Source: Colius striatus (taxonomy: Eukaryota > Chordata > Aves > Coliiformes > Coliidae). From it: a stretch of 64,000 bases of DNA. Positions 1 to 11,700 of this stretch are shown in pieces. Location of the stretch: positions 91,508,889 through 91,572,888 of the forward strand of contig NC_084759.1 in the NCBI RefSeq assembly GCF_028858725.1. The letters run 5' to 3'. The notes below the pieces were generated by a model that saw only the letters and a program-made list of their open reading frames with translations, searched no databases and was not told the origin of the DNA. A program made the position numbers and the translations under genes. Every line of letters starts with the position of its first letter. Position 1 is the first letter of the stretch.

Positions 1-91
1 TCTGGGTGGACCTGCTTCTGCAGGGACGTTGGACTGCATGGTCTCTAGAGGTCCCTTCCAACCCTACCACTCTATGATTCTATGACTCTAT
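1..91 (+). mobile_element. CR1 LINE, 3' terminal fragment
   Basis: This is the extreme 3' end of a chicken-repeat-1 (CR1) non-LTR retrotransposon in plus orientation, cut off by the window edge. It shows the CR1 3'-UTR pattern: tgcttctgcaggg, a variant of the ggactagatgatctctagaggtccctt block, then ccaaccctaccactc and a tail of ATTCTATG-type octamers (two and a half near-copies). That octamer tail, rather than poly(A), is diagnostic of CR1. It is the only CR1 piece in the window on the plus strand. The rest of the element lies upstream of position 1. Confidence 0.92.
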
Positions 92-3000
92 GTATAACTG
101 GGATACTTTCCCCTTATGCTGTAGCTGTTGGGGAAATTTAGATTTTTTTTTTTCCCCCCACCTCAAAGCCAAGTCAAACACTTTTGCATCTTCCCTGGCA
201 CCTGGTAGGCTACTCCTTTTCCCCTCCAGACAGGTACCTCACCTCTCCATAGTGATACTTACCCACCACGTGTACTACACAGAGCAAGTGTTGTGCTTCA
301 CTCCCACTTCCCTTGGCAGGAGACCTGCTCGCACTCCAGACCTTTTTTTGCACTTCCCAATGGCAGTGGTACGAATGCCAGTGCAGTGCTACCTTGATAC
401 CTGTCTGATTTGAGGAGTCAAAAGTGGTCCTTTGGAAATCTAGCTCCATCAAAGTCAATACATTCTTTAAAAAAACAGCACCACAAAAAGCAGGAGATGA
501 TAACCAAAGCAGGATGGGTGCCTGCAGAGGAGTCAGGAAGCCTGCTGCTATTGGCTACTGTTCCTGGCTCCAAGTGGGTACCTCTGTGTACATGTGTGCC
601 TCTCCCCTAGTTGAGGTTTTTGAATATCAAGACACTGTTCACTGACTGCCTAATGACACAAAGAACAGAGGGTGAAGCTGCACGCATGCCAATAGATGGA
701 GGTCACAAAGTAATATCCCTCTTACCAGAGCATGGCAGTCACAGCAGGCTTCCTTTAAAGGTGCTGACGGTGGAACTTCTCATTAAACAAACCAAAACTG
801 TAATTTTCTTACTGCTTCCTCCAACTTATTTTGAGCCCAGTAAGGCTGTCGTGTTTCATTAAGGTATACTTAATCAGTCTCTCCTCATAGTAAATCGAAC
901 CACAGACCACTTACTCTCTCCCAAGCCCTGTGCCACTGTGATTAAACACTTGGCCTTGCCTAGCACACATCATACCCTTCTGCTTCAAGACTTTCATTCC
1001 AGAGGTATTGGCCTGAACTCCAAAAGAACTGTAAGACCAAGTAGCAGCAACAGTCCTGTGCCTCCTCATAAAGATGGTGCATGACAGCTAGGCAAGGGGA
1101 AAGTACACTTATAAAATGCTTTTAAAACAGCTCGAGCACGGCTTCGCCAGTACATTCCTTTGGTGCCTAATAATAATAGCACATTAGCTTCTAATTAAAC
1201 ATGAGGCCACACTCATGAGTCTTTATTTTCCATGCCGTCTTTCACAATAACAGGCATCAGCTACGCATTACGTAGAAGGCAACACAGCTGGCACTGGAAA
1301 AAAAACCCAACCAACCCAAACCAGAAGGAAGGGATTGTCGTGACAGGCTGCCAGTATTGGAGTGGGCATTTGTCCCTGCGAAGCAAGCAGCCTCCCTTGG
1401 GGGCAGGAGGGGTGAATGAGGGGTGCTAAGTTAGCACTAAGGCAGCAATTACGAGTTGCTGTTTTGTGAAGGTCTCCTGAGGGTGACTTTCTGGTCATAT
1501 GTGTGCTCTGACTTAGTTGAAGTCAGAGGAGCTGGACTGCTGACCTAAAGCTTACAGGGATTTCTTTCTTTGACTCTCTCTAATCTTAATCATGTCTTTA
1601 AAAAAAACAAAACTACACAACAAACAATCCAAAATACACAGAATGACCTAGTGGTAATATCAGGCTTCGCTGCTACTTACTTACCTACAAAAATAACCTC
1701 TACTTAAAAAAAAGAAACCTTCAGACCCATAGCACAAACGCACACTCAGTATCCTTTGACTTCCTTTTCCTAGTTGTCAGCAGGTTGAACTGAGCTGCCC
1801 CCAAGTCTGAAAGGAAAACTGTTCCCAATACAGCTTTGTGCCAGCTCCTCTCCCTCTGCTTGGGCTCATACCCTGAAGCAATCCAAGGAAACGGTGTGAA
1901 CCAACTCCTGAGCCGCAGGCTCTGCCCACTCACCCGCTGGCTCCAGCCCTCATGCAAACCCTTAAAATGTGCACAGAGCCCCACACTCTCAGGAAGTGAC
2001 TTTGAGAAGTGGTGTGACGGCATTGGGGAAGGCTCCACGGAACTGATTGTGCCTTGCTCCAGGTCCCCAGTGCTGCCTAACTGCTCCCAGACAGCAGAAA
2101 GGGCTGCAAGATGAACTTAATCCCCTATTGTTCACCTCCAGAAAGCAGGTGGAGGTTGCTCCAGAGTTTCTTCATGCACCATGCTCACCTTCTTCCTCAG
2201 GGCTTCTGACCATGGCCCCAGGTGGCTATTTCAGCCCATAGAGTAATGAGGGTAGGAAAATAGAGACAATGAAATGGTGTTCGTGACCGTAAGCTTTGCC
2301 TTTTCATCTCTAAACGTGATTTTTCAACCTGGCCTCTGCCCGCACACCTGCGGCCATGTCGTCTGGGTTTCTGCCAGCACCCGCTGGTGTCAGCTGCCTG
2401 TGCAGGAGCCCCAGCAGCAGAGGAGGTGCCTCACACCATCCCCATTCCTCACTCTTCTGTCCCAGCCTCTGGAGGAGAGAGCAGCCCCTGCTTCATTACC
2501 TGTCTTAGCAACAGTTTGTTCCCAGCACTCGGCAGCTTTATTTACCTGCTCCCAAGCACGAGGTGCTGCAGCGCCGTGTTCCTACAGGCCTCGGGAGGAC
2601 TCGACAAGCCTGTGGTTCAAACACGCTTGGCGGCGAGGGGAGAGAATTGCTGTGTGATTGCAAAGAGGCCCGGAGGCAAACCTCAGCCCTTTCATTCCTG
2701 CCTCCTCTCTTGCACCACCTTGGCTCTGCACAACAGGGTTGCGTGAAAAACAAAGCACGTGGGAGCTGCTTTACAAGATCTCTTTCAGCAGAGAGTCCTG
2801 GGGTGGGAAGGGGGGAAGAATCTGCTTTCCTCCCCGCTCTTTTAACCCCAGCTGGGTGCCATAGGGTGCAGACCAACTCATAGATGTCTCCCAAAACCCA
2901 GGCAAAGCATTTGGGTGCTGCTGAGGTGCAAACCTGCGTTACCTCCCTGGCTACCCGTGGGCCCAGCTGCTGATCAGATCCCATTGTACCCACACCTTGG

Positions 3001-5243
3001 GGGGGAGGTATTCAGCCTTTCCCCTTTCCTTCCCTATCGTAGACAGGGAGACCTTTCCAGTGTTGATTTTGATCTGTTTCTTTGGAGGAGTCTCACACAA
3101 GTTAGGAATAAAAAGTTCTGGGCTTCCTGGGACCAGGGGCTCGAGATGTCAGCCTCCCTTCCCCTGTCCCGTTCTTTTGCCCAAAACTTCCAGCACATGT
3201 GCCCAGGTCTCTGCATGTAGCCTCTGACTGCTTTTGTGGTGCTAGTTCAGTATTGCAGAGAGTTTGCTTCCTCCCCTCTCCCCGCTTTTGAGATGCACTT
3301 TAACCTGGGGTGCTGTGGCAAAACGCCAAATGCTGTGCTCCCATCACCGGCCCGAGTCAGGGAGCGATTGATGACCCAAAGTGAGTGCTGATCAAAGACA
3401 GCAGCATAAGAGCACAGGAAGCTCTTCCAAGAGGGGAGGCGTCAGAGGGCAGATCCCAACAAGTCGGGCAGTGGCGGTGGCTCTGCGTCTGAGCATTCCA
3501 GCCGTGAGGCTGTGAGCAGTGCGTTGTGGCTGCACCAGCAGGGAGGCCGAGGCTGCACAACACCTGCCTGTGACTGGGAGTCTCTGCCGCAGCACCTTGA
3601 GCTTCTAGGGAGCCATGACGGCAGGCACTTGAGCAAAAACGATGTTAAAAGAAATCACTGCTACCACCACCTTATTTACCTTGTGTTTGTGAAACACCAT
3701 GGCAGAGGCTTTCAGGCTTTTCTCTGTGGTTATGCAGAGAAAAGACTATTTCAAATAAAGAGCGACTCACAATGTGCGCAGAAACACCTGGCTCTAAGAG
3801 GCTCGAGTAGAAACATGCAGATGACAAGGGGAACTGTGGGGATGACAAGGGGAAAGATACCCCGCACTCTTCCCTGGAAGAGCAGGCAAGAGCCTGTGTG
3901 CAGACACTGCTCCCTCAGGCAGGTTCTGCCCCACAGACAGAGAGTAAGCCTTGACCGCGGCAGGAATAAGGGCCCACGGGCTGCAGACTCACAACATGCA
4001 CAGGAGACAAATTTATCTGACGAGTCTCCCCATACCAGTCTCCATCACTTGTTTGGATCCAAGGAAATAAATCCTGGCAGAGCCAGTTTTCACATGAGTT
4101 CATGCCCTGACCCTGCCTCAACAGGGACTGGGTCCAATACTTGTCTTTTTTATCTATTTAAATAGGATTACTTTTCTTAGTCCACTAACAGGCAAAACAT
4201 GCTGAGTCCTGTCCTGCCATTGCTGACGTCTGCCACGTGTTTTAAAAGCCCCAGCGAGGCTGGCTTTAACAGAGCATTGTCTTGCACTTTGCAAAGGTGC
4301 TTAGCTAGAGGTTTCAGAGGAGGTTAATCAGGCCACGTTTCTAACTGACACTGGAGACATTTATCACAGTAGCTATGTGCAATGGGATGTTGGTGCCTGC
4401 AAAATCAAAGTCAAGAAGTTTGTATGCAGTGAATGTAAAAGGCTGACTTCAGCCTGACCTGAAGTACCTCTGCCAGTCTCACGGGCTCACAAAAATCTCC
4501 ATCATCTTTATTTACAAGAAAAATAAATAATTTCAATCTGATCAGCAGACTAGTCCATCCCAGCTTGAAGATGATGCCAGGTGCCTGGGGATTGTCTTAG
4601 CCTCATCACCTGTGTCTCAAAGCAGAAAAGCCTTTGTTTTCCAGTATCTTCCCCCTTGGTCCCCATTCCTGTGCATGGCAGCACTCTTCTGCCTGGTGCA
4701 AACAGGCTACAATTTGTGTAGCATCCTCAGGATGGGTGGGAACTACCAGGCTTTCTCCCCATGTTGAAGCTCCTTGATTTTCCACAACTATACCCCAACT
4801 GAGCTCCCCCATGGGATGCAGTAGGAGAAAGGAGAGGAGGAGAAAGAAGCTGCACTGTATGGCTGCTGCTATAGTGGTAACCATGGCCTGGGGGAGCATA
4901 GGAGAACGGCCACTGAGGAGCAGCAAGGGCTTTCTGTTTCCACTTGACCTAAATCCAGATTCAGATGGCAGTTTCTCAAGAAAAAGGGGTTACCACTCCA
5001 TTACTCTACAAGTCAAACCGCTCTCAAGACCACCCCTGTTCTTCCCTCAAACTCTGGGCTCCTGACACATTTCTCAGTCATCAATTCCCAGTAAAGAAGG
5101 TTGCTTTAGTGCAACAAAACAGGCCAATCAGCACAGAGGCTGGCAAGCTCACTTGCCTCAGCTACAGCCTGCAGCATGTGTTGCCCTCCCTTTCACTGGC
5201 AAAGTGTTTTCTCTGCTGAATAGGCCCCAGCTCTGTGACATTT
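92..5243. other. Unique intergenic or intronic DNA
   Basis: No gene, known repeat or RNA was recognised. The stretch is relatively GC-rich for the window. Visible landmarks are a T/C-rich tract near 139-160, a loose cluster of CpGs around 2568-2680 within GC-rich sequence at 2.3-3.0 kb, and a purine-rich patch near 4826-4850. Several moderately long open frames occur, but they start at non-ATG codons and resemble no protein I know. Composition alone explains them. Confidence 0.6.
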
Positions 5244-5727
5244 CATAGAATCATGGAACGGTTTTGGTTAGAAAAGACCTTTGAAATCACCAAGTCCAAC
5301 CACTAACCTAACACTGCCAAGCTCACCACTAAACCACGTCCCTCAGCACTTCATCTATACAGCTTTTAAATATCTCCAAGGACGATGACTCCACTACCTC
5401 CCTGGGCATCCCGTTCCAACACTCAATAACCTTCTCGGTAAAAAAATTCTTCCTATACTCCAATCTAAATCTCCTCTGGTGCAATTTGTGGCCATTTCCT
5501 CTTGTCCTATGACTCGTTACTTGGGAGAAGAGACCAGCTCCCATTTTGCTACGATCTCCTTTCAGGTAGTTGTAGAGAGTGATCATGTCTCCGCTCAGCC
5601 TCTTCTTCTCCAGATTAAACATTCCCAGCTCTCTCAGCTGCTCCTCATCAGACTTGCTCTCCACACCCTTCACCAGCTTCATTGCCCACCTCTGAACACT
5701 CTCCAGCACCTCAATGTCTTTCTTTCC
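5244..5727 (-). mobile_element. CR1 LINE, 5'-truncated copy
   Basis: A CR1 copy lies antisense to the window, with its 3' tail at the low-coordinate end (catagaatcatggaac, the reverse of the octamer tail). Its 3'-UTR reads as the aaaagacctttgaaatcac / aagtccaaccactaaccta type. This differs from the ctagagatcatctagtcc type seen in the other young copies, so it belongs to another CR1 subfamily. Inward, the sequence matches the C-terminal coding part of CR1 ORF2. The copy stops near 5727, where the matching region ends; 5' truncation is usual for CR1. The remaining coding part is open and listed separately. Another CR1 piece in the same orientation begins about 44 bp away. Confidence 0.93.
5329..5709 (-). 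pseudogene. CR1 ORF2 C-terminal fragment, still open
   Basis: About 127 codons without a stop correspond to the C-terminal end of the CR1 reverse-transcriptase polyprotein. Recognisable family motifs in order are [14 protein letters not shown] near the start, [12 protein letters not shown], the [11 protein letters not shown] segment, [33 protein letters not shown] and the terminal LRDVV just before the stop. In intact CR1 this follows the reverse-transcriptase palm. The catalytic part and the upstream endonuclease are absent, so the piece cannot make an active enzyme. The first codon of the open stretch is GTG, so there is no native start. An open frame over this length suggests a younger copy than the decayed CR1 at 16.4 kb, but chance survival is possible. 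Confidence 0.85.
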
Positions 5728-5770
5728 AAATCAAAAAGCTTTGCAGAATTGGAAACTGTGGGGCTTACTT

Positions 5771-6093
5771 AGAATCAGAATTATAGAATGGTAGGGGTTG
5801 GAAGGGACCTCTAGAGATCATCTAGTCCAACTCCCCTGCAGAAGCAGGTTCACCTAGGTTGCATAGGAACGCATCCAGGCAGGTCTTGAAGACCTCCAAG
5901 GAAGGAGACTCCACACTCTCCCTGGGCAGCCTGTGCCAGGGCTCCCTCACCCTCACAGTGAAATAGTTTTTCCTTATGTTTAAATGGAACTTTTTGTGTT
6001 CCAGTTTTAGCCCATTACCCCTTGTCCTGTTACTAGACACAACAGAAAAAGGGATGCCCCAGCCTCTTGACATCCACCATTTAGATATTTGTA
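5771..6093 (-). mobile_element. CR1 LINE, short 3' fragment
   Basis: A second minus-strand CR1 has its 3' end at the low coordinate: agaattatagaatggtaggg, then ggaagggacctctagagatc and atctagtccaac. Coding sequence antisense to the window follows, with [20 protein letters not shown] and a [14 protein letters not shown] segment recognisable as the ORF2 C-terminus. The match ends near 6093 (ttagatatttgta), after which the DNA is unrelated, so the copy is 5'-truncated to about 320 bp. Its 3'-UTR type differs from the neighbour at 5244-5727. This makes them two separate insertions rather than one interrupted element. Confidence 0.92.
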
Positions 6094-7734
6094 CTTCCCA
6101 TCCTTGGCTCTGCCAACTTTGGGGGAAGGGAGACTTGCAGAATTGCTCCCCATACCGCCTTCCCTGGGCCAGGGCACAGCCCCAGACATGCTTTCTGCAG
6201 TGCACCCTCCCTCCTTCCCCCTCACAGAGCTTCCAGAAGCAGGCAGCCCTGCTGCAGCCTTTTGCACCGGGTGGCAAGCACGGCCCTGTAGCCTATACAG
6301 CATGTGCCGGCATGCATCGTGCTTGGGTGGGTCTGGCTCGCCACCGCCGCAGGCCTCACCTTGGCAGGAGGCTCCTGCCCAGACGGGCCTGGCTGAGGTT
6401 TCCCAGGTGGCTTTGTGTCAGGGAGGTGGCCTTGCAGATGCCGCTGGACTCGCTCCATTCTTCTCTCCCTGTTAATAACCCAGACCGCTGCTCCAGCCTC
6501 ATGACAGGGTAACAGCCTGATAGTGAGGGCAGCACACCCAGAAAAGCAACACGGCTGGATAGTCATCGTGGCTCACAACCAGCCTGTGCCAGTGAGGAAG
6601 CAGAAGACTCTCTCATCCTCTTCTTCCTCCCTCTCGGCTTCTCTCACCTCTCAATTAGTTACATCTTTCCTGGAGGAATTAAAAGAAAAAATAAACTAAA
6701 AGGTTGACAAACACAGAGGAATACACTGGCTTTTCCCTGCTGGCAGGGATGTGTGCCTGAAGTGTGTGCGGGGTGCCTCTTTCTCTCCTCAGGGTGCATG
6801 CTGGAAGTCAAAAAGCTGAGCTTGGGGTTGGGCAGAGGGTACAGCTCCCCATCAGTGGCAGAGCTAGCCAAGCTTAGCCTCAGAAAAAGACTGCTTTTCT
6901 CTGTGATGTTTTGGGAGCCATGGTGCTGTGCTAGCCCCCTGACAGAGTCTCTCAAGACTGGAGGGGCCAGGAAAAGCTGCCCTGGGGAAGGCTGTCATTC
7001 CCTTAACAGCAGCAACTCATTTCCAAGGGATTTTATGCACCTGACTCCCATTAAAAGCAGAGGGACACCAACCTTAGGCACCTGGCCAGCATCCTGCCTG
7101 ATGCCTGCAGGCAGCTGGGACTGCTTCTTCTGATGCTACCTCCTCTGTTCCCTCTTCCCTGTGGAGCGGCTGGGCTGGGCGATGCACCACAGCATCTTCT
7201 TGCCTCCCTCCCTCCCTTCAGTTTCCCCGTGCATGCTCTAAACCACGCAGAAAAAGCCCTGCAGGGTTTCAAGTTGACTTATTTCCATGTAAAATTCCCA
7301 GAACTGTGCTCTTGGATGTGCTGTGAGGGGTCCTCCTGTGTGCCACCAGTTTATTTTCTCTGCAAGAGACAGGGCCCTTGTCCCCTTTCCCTCTGCCCTT
7401 TGCTTGACTGCTCTGAAACAGCCAGTATCACAGATTGGCACAAGCATCACAAGAAGATAAATTATCTCCAGAGAAAGACCCACCTGCCTGCCCAGCCTCA
7501 GGGCAAGTGCGCTGCATCCCCAGCGGCTGCTGCATCCCTGCTGCTGTTTGCGAGCAATTAACAGGGGCTTGGGACAGGGTGAGGCTGGGCGAGGTAAGAG
7601 ATCAGAGGCAATAAGGATATCAAGTTATTTCAGCTTCTTAAGCCACTTATATGATAGTGCCATAATTCTTTCCTTTGAGAAGTAGACTACAAAAACAAGA
7701 AAGGAGAAGCAGTAACACACTGCTGCTCAGGCAA
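6094..7734. other. Unique intergenic or intronic DNA
   Basis: Nothing recognisable was seen between the CR1 pair and the LTR. The stretch is moderately GC-rich with scattered CpGs near 6305-6400. Open frames such as the one spanning 5976-6512 start inside antisense CR1 and run into unique sequence, so they are not genes. Confidence 0.6.
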
Positions 7735-7739
7735 TGCTT
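7735..7739. repeat. Left target-site duplication of LTR (TGCTT)
   Basis: TGCTT directly abuts the TG that begins the LTR and is repeated exactly after its terminal CA. A 5-bp duplication fits the ERVL (class III) group, whose integrases are known to make 5-bp duplications, better than ERV1 (4 bp) or ERVK (6 bp). Confidence 0.85.
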
Positions 7740-8781
7740 TGTGTAGTGGGTTTGTGTGGCCAGGTTTTGGTAGTGAGAGAGCTACAAGGGGTGGCTTCTG
7801 TCAGAAGCTGTGAGAAGCTTCCCCCGTATCTGACAGAGCCTGTGCCAATCAGTTCTAAGTTGGACCCACTGCTGACCAAGGCTGAGCCAATTAGTGATGG
7901 AGGTCACACCTCTGGGATTAACAATTTGAGAAGAGGAAGAAGTTACTGTGCAAATGCTAAAACAGCATGGGAAGAAGGGAATGAGAATGCGAAAACAGTA
8001 TCTCTGCAGACACCCAGGTCAGTGAAGAAGGAGGGAGAGGAGGTGCTTCAAGCACCAGAGCAGAGGATGCCCTGCAGCCTGTGGTGGAGCCCATGGTGAA
8101 GCCCTGCCCTTGCAGACCATGGAGGCCATGGGGGAGCAGAGATCCACCCACAGCCTGTGGAGGATCCCATGCCTGAGGGGGTGGATACCTGAGGGGGCCT
8201 GTGACCTTACAGGAAGCCCATGCTGGAGGAAGTTCCTGACAGGACTTGGGAACCTGTGGAGAGGGTAGCGCATGCCAGACGAGGTTTGCTGGCAGGACTT
8301 GTGATCTCATGGGGGACCCATGCTGGAGCAGTTCATAAAGAACTGTAGCTCATGAGCAGGACCCACGTTGAAGAAGTTTGTGGAGGACTATCTCCTGTGG
8401 ACCCTACAGTGTAAGCAGTGGGAAGTGTGAGGAGGCCTCCCCTGAAAAGAAGCAGCAGCAAAGTCCACCTGTGATGAACTCACTGTAGCCCCTAATTCCC
8501 ATGCCTCTGTGTCGCTGTGGGGGGAGTCCTGAGAAGAAGAGAGGGGTAGGGGGAGGTGTTTTAAGATTCAGTTTTTATTTCTCATTTCTCTACTCAGTTT
8601 CTATTATTAATAAAACTGTTTCTACCCAAATTGAGTCTGTTTTGCCTGCTGAGTGATCTCCCTGTCCTTATCTGAACTTGCCATTTTTTTGTTATATTTT
8701 CTCTCCACTGTCCAGCTGGGGAAGGGGAGTGATAGAACAGCTTTGGTTGGCATCTGGCCCATAGTCAAGGTTAAACCACCA
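7740..8781 (+). mobile_element. Solo LTR of an avian ERV (ERVL-like), plus strand
   Basis: A complete long terminal repeat of about 1042 bp begins TGTGTAGTGGGTTTGTGTGG and ends in AAACCACCA, flanked by the exact repeat TGCTT. The layout matches a widespread avian LTR family. A U3-like start contains gtggcttctgtcagaagc and the gctgagccaattagtgatgg block. A degenerate TATA-like zone lies near 7913-7930 (the usual tatttaaga is mutated to aatttgaga). The middle (about 8090-8400) consists of imperfect modules around gacccatgctggagcag. Near the 3' end are AATAAA and a shared terminal block, gttatattttctctccactgtccag. No internal retroviral gene follows and no second LTR is present, so this is a solo LTR left by recombination. 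I do not give a Repbase name because I cannot verify it. Confidence 0.9.
8609..8614 (+). promoter_or_regulatory. LTR polyadenylation signal AATAAA
   Basis: A canonical AATAAA lies about 170 bp before the LTR end. T-rich and GT-containing sequence follows (ttgagtctgttttgcctg), as expected at an R/U5 boundary. The position fits the family layout. Whether it still terminates transcripts is unknown. Confidence 0.6.
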
Positions 8782-8786
8782 TGCTT
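8782..8786. repeat. Right target-site duplication of LTR (TGCTT)
   Basis: This is an exact copy of the 5-bp sequence to the left of the LTR, immediately after its terminal CA. The intact pair marks both ends of the insertion and shows that the flanks have not been rearranged. Confidence 0.85.
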
Positions 8787-11700
8787 GGCTAACCTAATCC
8801 CATGGACCACTCAGTACCACAGCAGTTTGCAGCACTCCCCTTAAGCTGCTCCATCCCAGCAATTTGTGGTCTGTTAGAGCCTCCGGACAAAAGCTGCCTC
8901 AGGGTTCATCCCTTGAGGCTGCCAAAGGTTGGAGTCAGACACATCACAGCATTGCCACAGCCCTGTAATCCGCTCCTGTGAGATACTGCTGCTGTCAGAA
9001 AGAAGTAAAATCCCGACTCCAAAAGAAAGACGGAGAAACATCCACTTGTGCAGCCATGAATGCTGGTGCAGTTGTTCCTATTCAGGTTTTCCCAGCCCAG
9101 TAAAAACAACCAGGATCACAACAGCATTCCCCAAATTCAATGTTTTGCCTCAGAGTTTCCTGTGTTAAAAGCATAAGGAAGAATCAAAACATAGTCCCTC
9201 TCTAAGCAGGTAGGAAATAAAGTGTTCATAGGGAAAATACCTTCCACATCCCAGTCACTTATTACAGTCTTCACATTGCTGAGAAATACTTCAGCATTGA
9301 CAGAATCCTACACTGTTCTTAACTGTTACTATTTAAAGAAAAAAAAATATATACTTTTTTTTTTACACACAGACACACACACACGTATATATGTGTAGAT
9401 ATATGTGTATAAATGAAAACCCTTGAAGGCACCTATTTTATCAGTCTAAAAACATGCTGCTTTTGTATTCTGCTTCTACCTCCTGTTGCAGCAGAGTAAA
9501 TACTCTTTACCTTCTCTCTATCCTTTACATGAGATGGGGGATACAAACTCTTACAGTTTCCTCCACGATGCTACTTATCGGCAACAGCTCCAAGCCCATC
9601 CCATCCTAACAACCCAAATCCAAATCCAGTGACAAAGATTTGGGTTCAGAATGGTATGTGTGTCTGCTGCTGCTGTTCCTTCATCACTAAAATCTGGAGG
9701 TGCTTGGAGTAACTTATTTACTTTTGACTTTATATCTTTGCAGTGTTTCATTCCTCCCCCGTCCCCCAGCTGCCTTCTTCAATGCACTTTTTAATAGTTG
9801 TCTCTGCTGATCAACCTCAAGTTTACACTGAAGGGCAGTCTTTTGCCCATAAAGAAGGTGTTTATCCAGAATGTCTTACATCCATTGCAAGTGTACAGAT
9901 GCACACACAGAGAAAGCATTCGGTTGCAGTGCTAGACTGCTTTACAGCAGCAACATAGTGAACTTCCTCCCACCCTTCTGCTCTTTTCCCAAGCTCTATT
10001 TGTTTTCCCAGGTTTGCCCTAGGATCTAAATCAATTCCAGATTAACAAAACAAGGGGCAAAAATATCCAGCCAAGGGGACCACAGCCTCTGAGCAGTGCT
10101 AGGTTTATTTAGCTAAAAATGTCTCCTTGTCCCGCGCCAATGCCTGGTGTGTGCCAGGGGCTCCATGCCCAGTCCCAGCCACTTGCTAGAGGATTATGGC
10201 TTCCTTGAAGGTCTCCTGATCTGCTTTAATTATCTTCCTTGATGAGATCTCAAAGATCCTCTGCCAACAGCAAGTGATGGGAGCAGACCCAGGTGGGGAG
10301 AAGGTGTGCTCCTGGGCAAGGCGCCCTGGCTTCCCTGAAAATTTAATCTCTGCAGAGTCTCATTTTGAGGAGAGGTGCAGGACAGCTCTTGAGAGATGCT
10401 GCACCTTGGGAGGCAGTTCTGCTGCTCCCAATGGGAGAATGAGAAGTGAATGAGCCAGAAGAGGAAAGTCACTGTTGCTGTTGGAAAAACCTTCCAGAAA
10501 CCCAGAGACAGCCTCAGTTTTTGGGTTTGCCCTCCCCGAGGGCTTTTAACTCCTTAATGATCTTTCTGAGGAACCTATCCAATCCTCCTGTTTTGCCTCA
10601 AAGGCATTTGGCCAACAGCAGCGAAGTTAAGATACAAACGCATCTGTTGCCAGCAGAGTTTGGCTGAAGATCCAAGTTGTGACATGGTTAATATGTAATG
10701 AGGTTATTAATATTATATTGTGACATACTTAAGATCATCAGGTTTCCAGTGAATATGTAATTGTTGAGGAGCCAAGAAATAATCCTTTAACTACAGATTA
10801 AATTTAGTCCTATCTGACATCCCATACTTCAAGCTGTTAAAGGCACTCAGGACAGGAAGCTACTCTCAATCCTCACCGGAAATGCTCACATCCAGATGAG
10901 ATATTTTTCTAACATATACACAAATAAGAAGTTATGAGGCTCTCTAAGGAATGACTTCTCAATGCTAGTGACTAGTTTGTGCCCAGGTTACATTAAAAAC
11001 CATTCCCTTGTCTTAAAAAAGCCAATAAGCTGCAAATGTGCCTGTCTGTCTTTCCTTGACTTCATTCTTGACTTCAAACTTAACCCAGTAGACCTTAAAG
11101 ACAGCTCCCAGCTGCCTACATTTGCTTGTCCCTGAAAGCAGGAGGTGCCAGGGGTGCTGTCAGCACAGGGTGACTCGGCTGTACCTCCTGGATGCGTAGG
11201 TGTGCCTACAGCCACCACACATGCCTGCCCTTCCGTTCCTTAGGTGTGCCATCTGCCACTGGAAGGGTGCTTACGCCTGCTGCCTTCACCTCCTGCTTCT
11301 CTTCTGGGTCCCACCCTTTGAGTTGTCAGTCATTGAATGCACCCAGAATTGAAAGATGAAGCCTCAGTGACTCACAGCATGGAGGGAGGGAAATGAAAAC
11401 AAGGCACAGGACATTTGTGTGAGTACTTAGTACAGATTTTTTCCTCCCTTCTGTATCCTGCAGGGCTGTACCATGTGCTCTGGAGATTGAAGGCAGCTTC
11501 TCCTCTGGAGAAGCTGTTTCAGTGTTTTGTGGGAGTACAGCTGCCAACACCATCAGTAACTCAGTCTACCTGCAACCTGGCCCAGCCCAGTGATGTTTTT
11601 CCCCTTCCTTCCCTCTCTCCTCTGCAGGGACTTTTTCCTTTTTTTCTCTACCACTTATGATGGAGGCCCCCTTCTTTCACTTCCTCCTGCCTTGGCTGGG

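Noticed and set aside
2538..2993. 151-codon minus-strand frame in GC-rich DNA
   Set aside because: Starts at GTG, overlaps open frames on the other strand, and shows no domain. GC-rich composition explains the scarcity of stops.
3512..4165. Longest open frame in the window (217 codons, plus strand)
   Set aside because: It begins with GTG; the first ATG is at 3815, leaving about 116 codons. No domain, no similarity to known proteins, no splice pattern. One frame of this size is not surprising in 64 kb of moderately GC-rich DNA.
5976..6512. 178-codon plus-strand frame
   Set aside because: It starts inside antisense CR1 sequence and runs into unique DNA, with no protein similarity.
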